A stretch of 64,000 nt of DNA from assembly GCF_000230835.1 (NCBI RefSeq), contig NZ_CM001240.1:752501-816500 (forward strand), written 5' to 3'. Positions 19,909-28,955 of this stretch are shown piece after piece (the first letter of the stretch is position 1; each line of letters begins with the position of its first letter). The position numbers were made by a program, and so were the translations under genes. Source of the stretch: Clostridium sp. DL-VIII (GTDB lineage Bacteria; Bacillota; Clostridia; Clostridiales; Clostridiaceae). The notes beneath the pieces are model-generated. The model was not told the DNA's origin, did not search any database, and saw only the letters and a program-made list of their open reading frames with translations.

Positions 19909-21027
19909 TTAGTTTAGTAGTTTCTGGTAAGCATTTAATGTATTTTGAGCAGTTTTTGACCAAGTGAATTGAAGGCTTCTTTCATAACCTTTTTTACTTA
20001 GATCAGTTTTTAAATTTTCATTGTTTAAAAGGGTAACTAATGCTTTTTCTAATTCATCTGTTTTATATGGGTTGATTAAAATTGCATTATCTCCAGTTAC
20101 TTCTGGAATTGAAGTTATATTTGAAGTTATTACAGGTGCTTTGCAGCTCATAGCCTCTAGTGGTGGAAGGCCGAAGCCTTCGTAAAGAGATGGATAAACA
20201 AATGCATCACAGCCGCTGTAAAGAACGGGTAATATATCATCGTCTAAATATCCACAGAAAATGATATTGTCTTGCAAGTTATTATCCGTTACAAAATTAA
20301 AAAGTTTCTCGCCTTCATCTTTTAATGGACCGCCAAGTAATAGTTTGTAAGGTTTGTTAAGGTCTTTATAAACTTTACTGAAAGCTTTAATTAGACCTAA
20401 AACATTTTTTCTTTGACTGAATCCACCAATATATAACGCATACGGATCATCAATGCCAAAAGTATAGTGAACATATAATTTACAAGTATTTTTATCTAGT
20501 GGTTTAAAATTATCATTTGCAGCAAGTGGTGTGACAAATATTTTATCTTCAGGATAAGAACTGAAAAATTTAAGAATATCTTTTTTTGAATACTCAGAAA
20601 CAGTTAAAATTCCAGAGGAATTAGAAATTATATTAGGCATATCACGTAGAAATCTTTCTAAATAACTTTTGCCAACAGTTTCAGGCATAATATATGGAAT
20701 TAGGTCATGTATTGTAACTATAGTTGGAATTTGAGTATCAAAATCAAATCCTATTCCATTCTGAGGAATATGATATAAATCAACATGAAGTTTATTCAAT
20801 ATACTTGGAATATAATATTTCTCATAGAAACCGCCATGCCTACCAGAGGAATATACTATATTAGCATTTTTTTTGTTAAAGTTCTCATTAAATTTTCCTA
20901 AGCAAAATAAAGTGAAGTCATCATTTGAATTACACGAAAGAATTTCTGATATAAGGTTATTTGTATAAGTACCAATACCAGTTCCTTGATGTAAAGTGGC
21001 ACTGCGAGCATCAATGGCAATTCTCAT
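19909..21027 (-). CDS. GT4-family glycosyltransferase (spore coat locus)
   Basis: 372 residues. The N-terminus MRIAIDARSA..GTGIGTYT and the C-terminal EGFGLPPLEAMSCKAPVITSN motif (donor nucleotide-sugar binding, with the E-x7-E pair) identify a retaining GT-B enzyme of family 4. It is cytoplasmic. It is divergent from the CotS-like gene by about 125 bases, and a paralogue with the same opening (24329-25450) lies 3.3 kb away. The context suggests glycosylation of spore surface material; sugar and acceptor are unknown. Confidence 0.88.
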   Translation of the reverse strand: MRIAIDARSATLHQGTGIGTYTNNLISEILSCNSNDDFTLFCLGKFNENFNKKNANIVYSSGRHGGFYEKYYIPSILNKLHVDLYHIPQNGIGFDFDTQIPTIVTIHDLIPYIMPETVGKSYLERFLRDMPNIISNSSGILTVSEYSKKDILKFFSSYPEDKIFVTPLAANDNFKPLDKNTCKLYVHYTFGIDDPYALYIGGFSQRKNVLGLIKAFSKVYKDLNKPYKLLLGGPLKDEGEKLFNFVTDNNLQDNIIFCGYLDDDILPVLYSGCDAFVYPSLYEGFGLPPLEAMSCKAPVITSNITSIPEVTGDNAILINPYKTDELEKALVTLLNNENLKTDLSKKGYERSLQFTWSKTAQNTLNAYQKLLN

Positions 21028-21153
21028 ATGAACACCTCAATAAATACATATATATTACAAGGTATTAATATATTTTAATTTTTGTGAATCTAAATCACAA
21101 TAAATTATTTATAAACATATAATAAAATAAATAATGGCTGGTAGGAAAGTTTT

Positions 21154-22170
21154 ATGGAGAATAATAAAGAGATACTTAAAATTAAGGGCTATATTGAAGA
21201 AAATTATAGCTTGAATGTAGATTATATAGAGAAAGTAAAGAACAGTTATAAAATAATTACAAAAGATGAGAGATATTGTTTAAAAATAATTAAGTATCAA
21301 TTCTCTCATTTTTATTTTATCTTTTCTGCTATGAAACATCTGCATAAAAGAGGATTTAAGGACATTCCAGAGTTTATTATGAATAAAGATGGTAAGGAAT
21401 ATGGAAGTTTTGGAGGAAAATATGTATATTTAACTAAATGGATTCCTTCAAGAGAGAGTAATTATGATAACCCTTTAGAATTAGCTATAGTAGCAAGTGA
21501 ACTTTCAAAGATTCACAAATACAGTGAGGGTTTTACATTGGAAAAGGAGATGAATCCTAGAATTGGATGGTTCTCCTGGCCACATGTGTTTAAGACACGA
21601 AAAAATGAAATACTAGATTTTAAAAATAGAATAAATCAGAAAGCATATAAATCAAATTTTGACTTATTATATTTAGAGAGTATTAATGCAGAAGTTCGGA
21701 GGGCAGAAAAAAGCATACTAGGTCTTCAAAAAAATAATTATGTAAAAATTATGGAGGAAGAGGTTTTTACGAGAAGATTTTGTCATCACGATTATGCCCA
21801 TCATAATGTTTTGATAGACAGTAATGAAAATATTAATGTTATAGATTTTGATTATTGCATATTAGATTCACATCTTCATGATTTATGTTCTCTATTAATA
21901 AGAGCTATGAAAGATGGAAAGTGGGATGATGAGAGGTCGGATTTGATATTAAATGCATATAAAAAGAATATGGAAGTAAGAGAGGATGAATTACCTTTGA
22001 TAAGGGAATTTATGAGATTTCCTCAGGCCTTTTGGCAGATAGGATTGCAAGTATATTGGGAGCAGCAACCTTGGGGAGAAGAGTTTTTTCTAAATAAGCT
22101 GGAAAAGTATTTAGATGATTGTGAGATTAGAGAAAAGTTTATTAATAGTTATTTTAATGGAGGAAGTTAA
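21154..22170 (+). CDS. CotS-family spore coat protein (aminoglycoside-phosphotransferase-like fold)
   Basis: 338 residues with a protein-kinase-like/APH fold. The catalytic-loop motif is CHHDYAHHN (HxDxxxxN form), followed by the metal-binding VIDFDY. In Bacillus, relatives CotS, YutH and YsxE are spore-coat-associated. The terminal helix has an aromatic-rich RFPQAFWQIGLQVYWEQ segment typical of this group. It is followed directly by the unknown gene at 22172, whose start lies 2 bases after this stop. Expression is probably in the mother cell, inferred from family only. Confidence 0.85.
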   Translation: MENNKEILKIKGYIEENYSLNVDYIEKVKNSYKIITKDERYCLKIIKYQFSHFYFIFSAMKHLHKRGFKDIPEFIMNKDGKEYGSFGGKYVYLTKWIPSRESNYDNPLELAIVASELSKIHKYSEGFTLEKEMNPRIGWFSWPHVFKTRKNEILDFKNRINQKAYKSNFDLLYLESINAEVRRAEKSILGLQKNNYVKIMEEEVFTRRFCHHDYAHHNVLIDSNENINVIDFDYCILDSHLHDLCSLLIRAMKDGKWDDERSDLILNAYKKNMEVREDELPLIREFMRFPQAFWQIGLQVYWEQQPWGEEFFLNKLEKYLDDCEIREKFINSYFNGGS

Positions 22171-22171
22171 T

Positions 22172-22987
22172 ATGGATGAATTATCATTTGAGGAATGGTT
22201 AGGTATTAAGGGAATAACTATTATTGGACATCACTTTAGTTATGATAGGAATATAAGTAAAAGTGATATTATTTCTCAAATTAATTTGATTGTAGAACTT
22301 CATAAAACGTTATTAGGCTGTAATTTTAATGAGATTAGCAGAATAAAAAGTATAATAGGCAGGGAAATTGAATCTTATAAAGTTCAAATAAGAAGATTAC
22401 AAAAGCATTATGACTATATATTTAATAAGACTTGTGAAAATGAAGTAGAAAATTTTATTTTATCAAATGGAAAGATAATGCTTACCCAAGCTATAAATGT
22501 ATTAAAATATATCGATGAACATGATTATTTTGGAGTTATTAGACGGAGCATGAATAGAAATGAAATCTGCCTTGGCAAAGTTGATAAGAATAATTTGAGA
22601 AAAAATAGGGATAAGATTGAGATTGGAACAGTTAAGGCAATGACATACAATTTAGTAGAGGAAGATTTGTATAATTATATAAAAAGATTACAAAGAAAAC
22701 AGCTTGATATAGATGAAGAAGAGCTATTAAAAGTATTTGTATATCAATCACACTTATCATATAACAGCATTGATTATTTAAAGGGATTACTTAGTTACCC
22801 AAAAGATTTCCTGAAAATGTGGGAAAGGTATAGAAATAGTCGAAAAGAACATATTTCTAGCATATACCATACATTAAATATAAACGGTATGAAATGTACA
22901 GAGAATGAGAAGGTAAAAAATGATGCAGAAGTATTATTAGAGCTACAGAGAAGTTTAAAGTATGAAAGTAAAAGTTTTATCGTATAG
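22172..22987 (+). CDS. Unknown protein in the spore coat operon
   Basis: 271 residues from ATG 22172, where GGAGGA lies 7 bases upstream. I do not recognise a family. The protein is soluble, highly charged and mostly helical, without signal peptide or membrane segment. It contains KVQIRRLQKHYDYIF, and its late segment LLSYPKDFLKMWERYRNSR recalls the aromatic-rich end of the CotS-like neighbours. It starts two bases after the preceding CotS-like gene, and another CotS-like gene follows 58 bases later, so it is probably expressed with them during sporulation. Confidence 0.75.
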   Translation: MDELSFEEWLGIKGITIIGHHFSYDRNISKSDIISQINLIVELHKTLLGCNFNEISRIKSIIGREIESYKVQIRRLQKHYDYIFNKTCENEVENFILSNGKIMLTQAINVLKYIDEHDYFGVIRRSMNRNEICLGKVDKNNLRKNRDKIEIGTVKAMTYNLVEEDLYNYIKRLQRKQLDIDEEELLKVFVYQSHLSYNSIDYLKGLLSYPKDFLKMWERYRNSRKEHISSIYHTLNINGMKCTENEKVKNDAEVLLELQRSLKYESKSFIV

Positions 22988-23045
22988 GTATCAATTCATA
23001 AAGAATTATCGTGATATCTAAAGCTTAGCTGTTAGGAGGAAAAAT

Positions 23046-24083
23046 ATGAATAAAACTAAGTATTCAGAAAAAAAATATTTATGCGATTATGATTTGAGTT
23101 TGAGTTTTTTTAATGAGATGGGAATAAAAGTAAATGATGTTGTTCCACTTAGAAAAGTGTTTATGATATATACAGATGAAGGCAATAAAATCTTAAAGAA
23201 AGTAAATTATGGAGAAGATAGAATAAAACTAATAAGTGATTCTTTGGATTATGTAAAAAAAAGTTATAATAATGTAATAACTTATAAGAAGTTTAAGGAT
23301 AATTTAAGCTATAAAAAGTGGGGAGACAATATATATATTGTCATGGACATTTTAGATGGAAGAGAGGCATCCTTCACTAATCCAGTGGAAATTAATCTTT
23401 GTGCAGAAAATATAGCTTTAATGCATAAAGCTTCTAAAGGTTTAAGAAAATACTTGGAGGTCAAATATAATAAAGACTTTTTAGATATATCATTAAAAGA
23501 CAAGCTAAAACAAGCATACGATGAATTACTTTGGATGAAGGATTTAGTAAATAGTTATAAATATAAAAATGAATTTGATATGTTATTTATTAATAATGTA
23601 GATAAGTATTTGATAGAAGTTAAGCAGGTGCAAGAAGCTATTGAAAAAAGTAAATATGACGATTTAAGAAAATCAGGTGAGACCGTTTGCCTATGTCACA
23701 ATGACTTAGCGTATCATAATTTTTTAACTAAGAATAATGAAGTAAATATAATAGATTTTGATTATATGACTTTAGATTTAAGAATAATTGACATATGGGG
23801 GTTTATAATAAAATGTATAAAGAATGCGGGTTTTGATATAAATAAAATGTTAACGTGTATTGATGGCTATGAAAAAATTTCAATATTGAAGCAAGAAGAA
23901 AAAGAATTATTATACATTCTTATTAAGTTTCCAAGAGATTTTTATGTGATCTCAAGAGATTATTATTATAAGAGAAAAAAATGGGATTATGAAGTTTATT
24001 TAAATAGATTTGAGACCAAATTAAATAATGAGGAATTTCGATATGAGTTTATAAAAGCTTATGAAAATAAGTTTCTTTCATGA
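23046..24083 (+). CDS. CotS-family spore coat protein (second copy)
   Basis: 345 residues. It has the same fold as the copy at 21154: the catalytic-loop motif reads CHNDLAYHN and is followed by IIDFDYM, and the C-terminal FPRDFYVISRDYYYKRKKWDYE segment matches the group. The first His of the loop is replaced by Asn relative to its paralogues (CHND versus CHHD), but the Asp and Asn needed for phosphotransfer are kept. The ribosome site is GGAGGA. It is the last gene of the operon starting at 21154. Confidence 0.83.
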   Translation: MNKTKYSEKKYLCDYDLSLSFFNEMGIKVNDVVPLRKVFMIYTDEGNKILKKVNYGEDRIKLISDSLDYVKKSYNNVITYKKFKDNLSYKKWGDNIYIVMDILDGREASFTNPVEINLCAENIALMHKASKGLRKYLEVKYNKDFLDISLKDKLKQAYDELLWMKDLVNSYKYKNEFDMLFINNVDKYLIEVKQVQEAIEKSKYDDLRKSGETVCLCHNDLAYHNFLTKNNEVNIIDFDYMTLDLRIIDIWGFIIKCIKNAGFDINKMLTCIDGYEKISILKQEEKELLYILIKFPRDFYVISRDYYYKRKKWDYEVYLNRFETKLNNEEFRYEFIKAYENKFLS

Positions 24084-24242
24084 GATATATTGGATATATT
24101 AAATTTGAATATAATATGAATTAATAGAGATTATATGAGTATTTAATATATGATGTTACGAAAATTTTGCTAAAAGCACTTAAATAAAACGGTATTTTAT
24201 GTACAATTTGAAATAAATATTTATTAATTAAAGTAAGTATGC

Positions 24243-24278
24243 AAAAAATAGGAAGTTCGTATGAACTTCCTATTTTTT
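24243..24278. terminator. Bidirectional terminator between convergent genes
   Basis: A perfect 16-bp stem (24243-24258 with 24263-24278) with a 4-base GTAT loop has six A residues on the left arm and six T residues on the right, so it works in both directions. The rest of 24084-24328 is AT-rich with no gene seen. Confidence 0.93.
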
Positions 24279-24328
24279 AAGAATAATTAGTAAAAAATTT
24301 CATAGAGTTAATAATAAGGATTCAAGAA

Positions 24329-25450
24329 TTAAGAATTTAATATTGATTCATAAGCAGATATTGTATTAATGGCTGTTTTATTCCATGAAAAAGTTTTGCT
24401 TCTAGTTAAACTTTTTTTGACCATTGTTAGTCTTAGCAAGCTATTATTTAGCACTCTATCTATATCGTAAGTTAATGAGTCAATATCATTAGGATCTATA
24501 AAAAGTGCTGACTCATAACAGACTTCAGGTAACGACGTAACATTAGAAACTATTACGGGGGTTCCGCAAGCCATAGCTTCTATAGGTGGAAGTCCAAAAC
24601 CTTCATAAAAAGAAGGATAAACTAATACTTCAGTAGCATTGTAAAATAATGGCATATCTTCAATGGGAATAAAATCAGTAAAAATCACGTTATTAGATAC
24701 ATTTAATTCTTCTGCTCTACTCTTATATTTACTATAAGAAGGACCTTTTTTACCTGTAATTACAAGTTTGAAGGTGTTTTTTAGTTTATTTGAGAGATTT
24801 GAATATGCCTCAATTAAACCTATGATATTTTTTCGTGGACTGAAGCCACCAACATAAAGTATAAAGTCTTCCTCTATTCCATATTTTTTTGTGATTAAAG
24901 CTTTTGATTCACGTTTACTCATAGGTTTGTAAATATCTTGAGCAGCAAGTGGAGTTACATAGATATTCTCAGAAGGAAAATTAAATTCTTTAGCAATGTC
25001 ATTTTTAGAAAAATCAGAAACCGTAATTATGCCATCGCAATTATCCAAAATTTTAGGTAATTCATCATTAAATATTTTTAAATATCTATCGCTAACAGTT
25101 TCAGGCATTCTTAGTGGAATTATATCGTGTAAGGTTATAACCTTTTTACATTTGATGTTTTCTGAAAGCCCAACTCCATTTTGTGGAACATGATAAAGCT
25201 CTATATCAGCGTTATTTAAGATATTAGGAACATTTATATCGTCCCAAAAACTATTAGTAGGTGTTGATTCAACAAGTTTTGTTGTGAAATTATTTTTTAA
25301 ATCATTTAAAGAGTCGCATTGTGGCATGAAAATTAAATAATTATTCTGAGAATCAACATTGCTAAGATTTAGTATTAATTGTCTAGTATATGTGCCTATT
25401 CCAGTGCCCTGGTACCACTTTGCAGCCCTGCCATCTATTCCTATTTTCAT
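24329..25450 (-). CDS. GT4-family glycosyltransferase (spore coat locus, second copy)
   Basis: 373 residues, a paralogue of 19909-21027 with the same opening (MKIGIDGRAA..GTGIGTYT) and the same C-terminal EGFGLPPIEAMACGTPVIVSN motif. It is divergent from the CotS-like gene at 25559, repeating the arrangement of the first copy beside its own CotS-like gene. This suggests duplication of a glycosyltransferase-CotS gene pair. The product is a retaining GT-B enzyme; sugar and acceptor unknown. Confidence 0.88.
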   Translation of the reverse strand: MKIGIDGRAAKWYQGTGIGTYTRQLILNLSNVDSQNNYLIFMPQCDSLNDLKNNFTTKLVESTPTNSFWDDINVPNILNNADIELYHVPQNGVGLSENIKCKKVITLHDIIPLRMPETVSDRYLKIFNDELPKILDNCDGIITVSDFSKNDIAKEFNFPSENIYVTPLAAQDIYKPMSKRESKALITKKYGIEEDFILYVGGFSPRKNIIGLIEAYSNLSNKLKNTFKLVITGKKGPSYSKYKSRAEELNVSNNVIFTDFIPIEDMPLFYNATEVLVYPSFYEGFGLPPIEAMACGTPVIVSNVTSLPEVCYESALFIDPNDIDSLTYDIDRVLNNSLLRLTMVKKSLTRSKTFSWNKTAINTISAYESILNS

Positions 25451-25558
25451 TAATAAACCCTTTCAAAGCATTTGTCTTAATCTATTATATTAAAAGAATA
25501 TAAAAAATGTTAATAAAAGAAGTAATATCCTCATATAAATATACAGGAGGTGAGAAGT

Positions 25559-26557
25559 ATGATGAGGGAATTTGAAATAGAAAGACAATTTAACATTAAG
25601 ATAGAAAAAATGAAAGCTAATAAGGGAGTGTACTATCTTAAAACAGATAAAGGCGAAAGATGTTTAAAGAAGATAAATTATGGACCTCAAAAATTATTAT
25701 TTGTATATGGTGCTAAAGAGCATTTAAGGAAAAATGGTTTTAATAATTTAGATAAATATTATTTAAACATAAATGGAGAGCCTTATGCATTAGTTAATGA
25801 AGACTTGTATACTTTATCTGAATGGTTAGAAGGAAGGGAATGTGACTTTCATAACATAGATGAAGTAAGGATTGCTGCTAAGACTTTAGCTAATCTTCAT
25901 GAAGCATCCAAGGGATATGATCCACCAGAAAATTCAAAGTTAAAAAGTGATCTTGGTAGATGGCCTCATTTAATAGAGAAGAGGATTAAATCTTTGGACA
26001 AGATGAGGGAGATGGTAAGAAAAAAGAGCATAAAAAGCGATTTTGATATGCTATATTTGAAGTCTATGGAGTTTTATAAGGAAATTGGAAAGAAATCATT
26101 GCAAGTTTTAAATGAATCGGATTATTATGAATTATGCATGATTGCAGAAAATGAAAAGAGCTTTTGTCACCATGATTTTACTTATCATAATATAATTCTA
26201 AGCAATAATATGGATGTACATGTTATAGATTTTGATTATTGTAAGAGAGAAGTTAGGACTTTTGATATAAGTAATTTTATGATAAAGGTTCTAAAGAGAG
26301 TTGAATGGAATATCGAATTTGCCATGGCTATTATAGATTCATATAATTCGGTATCTAAATTGAGGGACACAGAATATAAAGTATTATATGCATATCTTGA
26401 GTTCCCACAAAGATATTGGAGGCTTGCAAATAGATATTACTATAATGAAGTGAATTGGGGACAAAGTACATTTGCTAGTAAATTGGAATCTATAATAAAT
26501 GAGAAGGAAAAATATTTAGATTTCTTGGAAAAGTTTAAGAATGAATATAAAATATAA
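25559..26557 (+). CDS. CotS-family spore coat protein (third copy)
   Basis: 332 residues from ATG 25559, chosen because AGGAGG lies 8 bases upstream; the upstream GTG at 25550 overlaps that site. The loop motif is CHHDFTYHN and the metal site is VIDFDYC. The C-terminal FPQRYWRLANRYYYNEVNWG matches the two other copies. It is transcribed alone and closed by its own terminator just before yabG. Confidence 0.85.
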   Translation: MMREFEIERQFNIKIEKMKANKGVYYLKTDKGERCLKKINYGPQKLLFVYGAKEHLRKNGFNNLDKYYLNINGEPYALVNEDLYTLSEWLEGRECDFHNIDEVRIAAKTLANLHEASKGYDPPENSKLKSDLGRWPHLIEKRIKSLDKMREMVRKKSIKSDFDMLYLKSMEFYKEIGKKSLQVLNESDYYELCMIAENEKSFCHHDFTYHNIILSNNMDVHVIDFDYCKREVRTFDISNFMIKVLKRVEWNIEFAMAIIDSYNSVSKLRDTEYKVLYAYLEFPQRYWRLANRYYYNEVNWGQSTFASKLESIINEKEKYLDFLEKFKNEYKI

Positions 26558-26580
26558 TAAGCATAAATTCAAGTGGAAAA

Positions 26581-26625
26581 GCTGCCTTATAAATAATTAA
26601 AAAAATTATTTAAAAGGCAGTTTTC
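26581..26625 (+). terminator. Terminator after the third CotS-like gene
   Basis: GCTGCCTT and AAGGCAGT arms enclose a second AT stem (AAATAATT/AATTATTT), and a T run follows. The remaining bases up to 26790 show no gene. Confidence 0.75.
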
Positions 26626-26790
26626 TGCTGTGCTTAGAATTAAATAGGAATATATGATTAAACATAAAAGATGAGTTGATGAAAAATATTCAAGGAAACC
26701 TTGGACCTGTTATTTATTTTAATGTGCCTAAGAAACCTTTAATAATCTCTGCCATATTATAAATTATGAAATAATTAATGGGAGAAAGTA

Positions 26791-27651
26791 ATGGACATTG
26801 GAGATATAGTTGTAAGAAAATCTTATAATAAAGATGTTACTTTTAAAATAATTGACATTAAAGAGAAGAATGGAAGTGAAAATATTATTCTTAAAGGCAT
26901 TAATATAAGAATAATAGCAGATGCGAGCTTAGATGACCTTGAATTAGCTGATGAAGACAGCGGTTCCCAAGATAGAATTTTAAATACAAGAGTAAATGAA
27001 GCAATAAAGAAAGCTATGGTACTTCGAGGTGATTTTAGAGATAAAGCTGAGAAGTCTACTAAAATAAAAGCAAAAAATGAATTGATGTTTGGGAGGCCGG
27101 GAAAAATACTTCATGTGGATGGCGACAGCGAGTATATGGAAACTTGTCTAAAGGTATATAAGCAATTATCTTTAGATGCAGTTGGCAGGGCAATACCCGA
27201 GAGGGAGCAACCTGAAGTAATAGTAGATCTAGTAAAAGAAATAAAACCAGATATAGTGGTGCTAACAGGCCACGATAGTGTATTAAAAGAACCGAAAGAT
27301 TATTTGAGTTTAGATAATTACAGAAACTCCCGGTACTACCTAGAATCAGTTAAAAACTTAAGAAATTATAATTCAAGTTATGATGAATTAGTAATATTTG
27401 CAGGAGCGTGCCAGAGCTGTTATGAAAGAATATTAGATGTAGGTGCTAACTTCGCTTCAAGTCCTAATAGAGTTTTAATTCATTGTCTGGATCCTGTATT
27501 TGTGTGTGAAAAGATTGCTTATACGAGAATAGATAAAATAGTTTCAATAACAGATGTGATTGAAAATACAATAACAGGAATAAAGGGTGTTGGGGGATTA
27601 CAGACAAGAGGAAAGTATAGGGAAGGATATCCTAAATCGCCTTATATTTAA
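26791..27651 (+). CDS. yabG: Sporulation-specific protease YabG
   Basis: 286 residues, normal for YabG. The opening MDIGDIVVRKSYNKDVTFKI and the PDIVVLTGHDS and GACQSCYERILDVGANFASSP segments are characteristic. YabG is made in the mother cell and trims spore coat proteins; in C. difficile it also processes germination proteins. Its place next to the CotS and glycosyltransferase genes fits a coat-assembly role. The catalytic residues are thought to be Cys/His in these segments, but that is family knowledge. It has its own promoter region and terminator. Confidence 0.93.
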   Translation: MDIGDIVVRKSYNKDVTFKIIDIKEKNGSENIILKGINIRIIADASLDDLELADEDSGSQDRILNTRVNEAIKKAMVLRGDFRDKAEKSTKIKAKNELMFGRPGKILHVDGDSEYMETCLKVYKQLSLDAVGRAIPEREQPEVIVDLVKEIKPDIVVLTGHDSVLKEPKDYLSLDNYRNSRYYLESVKNLRNYNSSYDELVIFAGACQSCYERILDVGANFASSPNRVLIHCLDPVFVCEKIAYTRIDKIVSITDVIENTITGIKGVGGLQTRGKYREGYPKSPYI

Positions 27652-27693
27652 ATATATCTGTTCTACTAATTAATATAAATTTTATTGACATAT

Positions 27694-27742
27694 AAAAATA
27701 GTGACTTATCCTATTGAAAACAGATAAGCCACTATTTTTTAT
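27694..27742 (+). terminator. Rho-independent terminator of yabG
   Basis: A 14-bp stem with one G-T type mismatch (AATAGTGACTTATC with GATAAGCCACTATT) and a T run. The rest of 27743-28067 is AT-rich upstream region of the small secreted protein gene with no gene seen. Confidence 0.88.
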
Positions 27743-28067
27743 AAAGTGATACAAAGCTGATTTGAATTTAGTGATATTCTTTTGAATTAATTGGATACTA
27801 TATTTGGCGAAAAGTCAATACTATTAGCTTAAAACATATATTTTTACACGTTAAAAGAATACTATTGAAAATAGTGCTAAAATAAGAATAAAATTTACAT
27901 TTAATACTTTATTTTGGTATTTTAGTTGAAATTAGGATTACTTTATTTAAGTATTATGATAATATGTGTTTTGTAAGTAACTTAATGGTTACATTATTAA
28001 ATTATTTAAAGATCTTTATATTCCAATGGTAAAATACAAATAAAGAATTAAAAGGGGAGAAAATAAA

Positions 28068-28412
28068 ATGAAGAATAAAATGTTAACACTAGCACTTGCT
28101 GCATTACTTGTAGCAGGAACTGCAATTCCAAGTATGGCAAAGAGTATAGGCGAAGGGGATCAAGGGAAACACACATATTCACTTAGTGGTAAATATTCAG
28201 GTGAATATGGTTTAAAGAAAACTTTTGATGATGATACTTATGGATTTTCATGGATAGACACTGATAATAACTCTATATCAGAATGGAGTGCGGTAACAAT
28301 AGGAGATACATCATATCCAGAGAAATATGGATATGGTTACGCTCAAGCATCACAGAGATCTCAACCTGGTGATCAAATTGTATCAGAAGATCATGGTATT
28401 GGGCAAAGATAA
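28068..28412 (+). CDS. Small secreted Cys-free protein, possible bacteriocin or peptide substrate
   Basis: 114 residues. It has a textbook signal peptide (MKNKMLTLALAALLVAG, cleavage likely after SMA at 24) and a mature part of about 90 residues rich in Gly, Ser, Tyr and Asp, with two Trp (FSWID, SEWSAV) and no Cys. AAGGGGAG precedes the start. I do not recognise a family. Its place before two FtsX permeases, an ATPase and a signal peptidase resembles bacteriocin loci of the lactococcin 972 kind, but the conserved residues of that family are not clearly present. Function unknown. Confidence 0.7.
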   Translation: MKNKMLTLALAALLVAGTAIPSMAKSIGEGDQGKHTYSLSGKYSGEYGLKKTFDDDTYGFSWIDTDNNSISEWSAVTIGDTSYPEKYGYGYAQASQRSQPGDQIVSEDHGIGQR

Positions 28413-28494
28413 TATAACTATAATTTAAGTGGAGATAGCTATTAAAATATAAATAATATTAAATTCATTTTAAGACTGTTTATCTTAAGTAATA

Positions 28495-28725
28495 TAAGGG
28501 TTCGCCAACAAAATAATAAACTCATGGTTGAAAAACTATCTTTATTAATTATAAATCTCAGAAACTAGGTAATTTACTTCTTAATATACTTCCAGTAAAT
28601 ACTTAAACGAGATCTTTAAATAATTACCAAAATAAAATTAAAAAAATTGTTTTTTACCATATCATAAAGTAGTTTTTTATTGTATGGATCAGTATGGATT
28701 TTATTAGAAATGTTGGTGGACCTTA
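28495..28725. repeat. Segment bounded by imperfect terminal inverted repeats (MITE-like)
   Basis: TAAGGGTTCGCCAACA (28495-28510) is inverted at 28711-28725 (TGTTGGTGGACCTTA), with about 13 of 15 positions matching once one base is bulged. The 231-base segment has no open reading frame of useful length. It could be a small non-autonomous element or chance; no target duplication is obvious. Confidence 0.35.
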
Positions 28726-28793
28726 ACATTAAGTATATAACAAAAATATAATAAAATCTATGTATTCTTAATTAATGAAAACCTTATGAATAC

Positions 28794-28838
28794 ATAAGTA
28801 AAATTATGAATTATTCAGTTCTTCATAATTTTACTTAT
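28794..28838. repeat. Perfect 17-bp hairpin upstream of the ABC transporter operon
   Basis: ATAAGTAAAATTATGAA and its exact complement flank an 11-base loop about 120 bases before the first permease gene. No T run follows, so a simple terminator is unlikely; a leader structure or processing site is possible. Other parts of 28413-28955 show no gene. Confidence 0.6.
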
Positions 28839-28955
28839 ATAATTATAAAATTAAATATAGGAAATAAAATGTTTATGAGTGCATAAAGCAGGAGAAGTTC
28901 TTAAGAACTAAAACACTATTTAAATGTGCAAATTTTTATAAAGGAGATACATAAA

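Noticed and set aside
28068..28412. Firm assignment of the small secreted protein to the lactococcin 972 family
   Set aside because: Size, signal peptide and ABC neighbours fit, but the order of conserved aromatic and His residues of that family is not seen, so only a possible bacteriocin is claimed.
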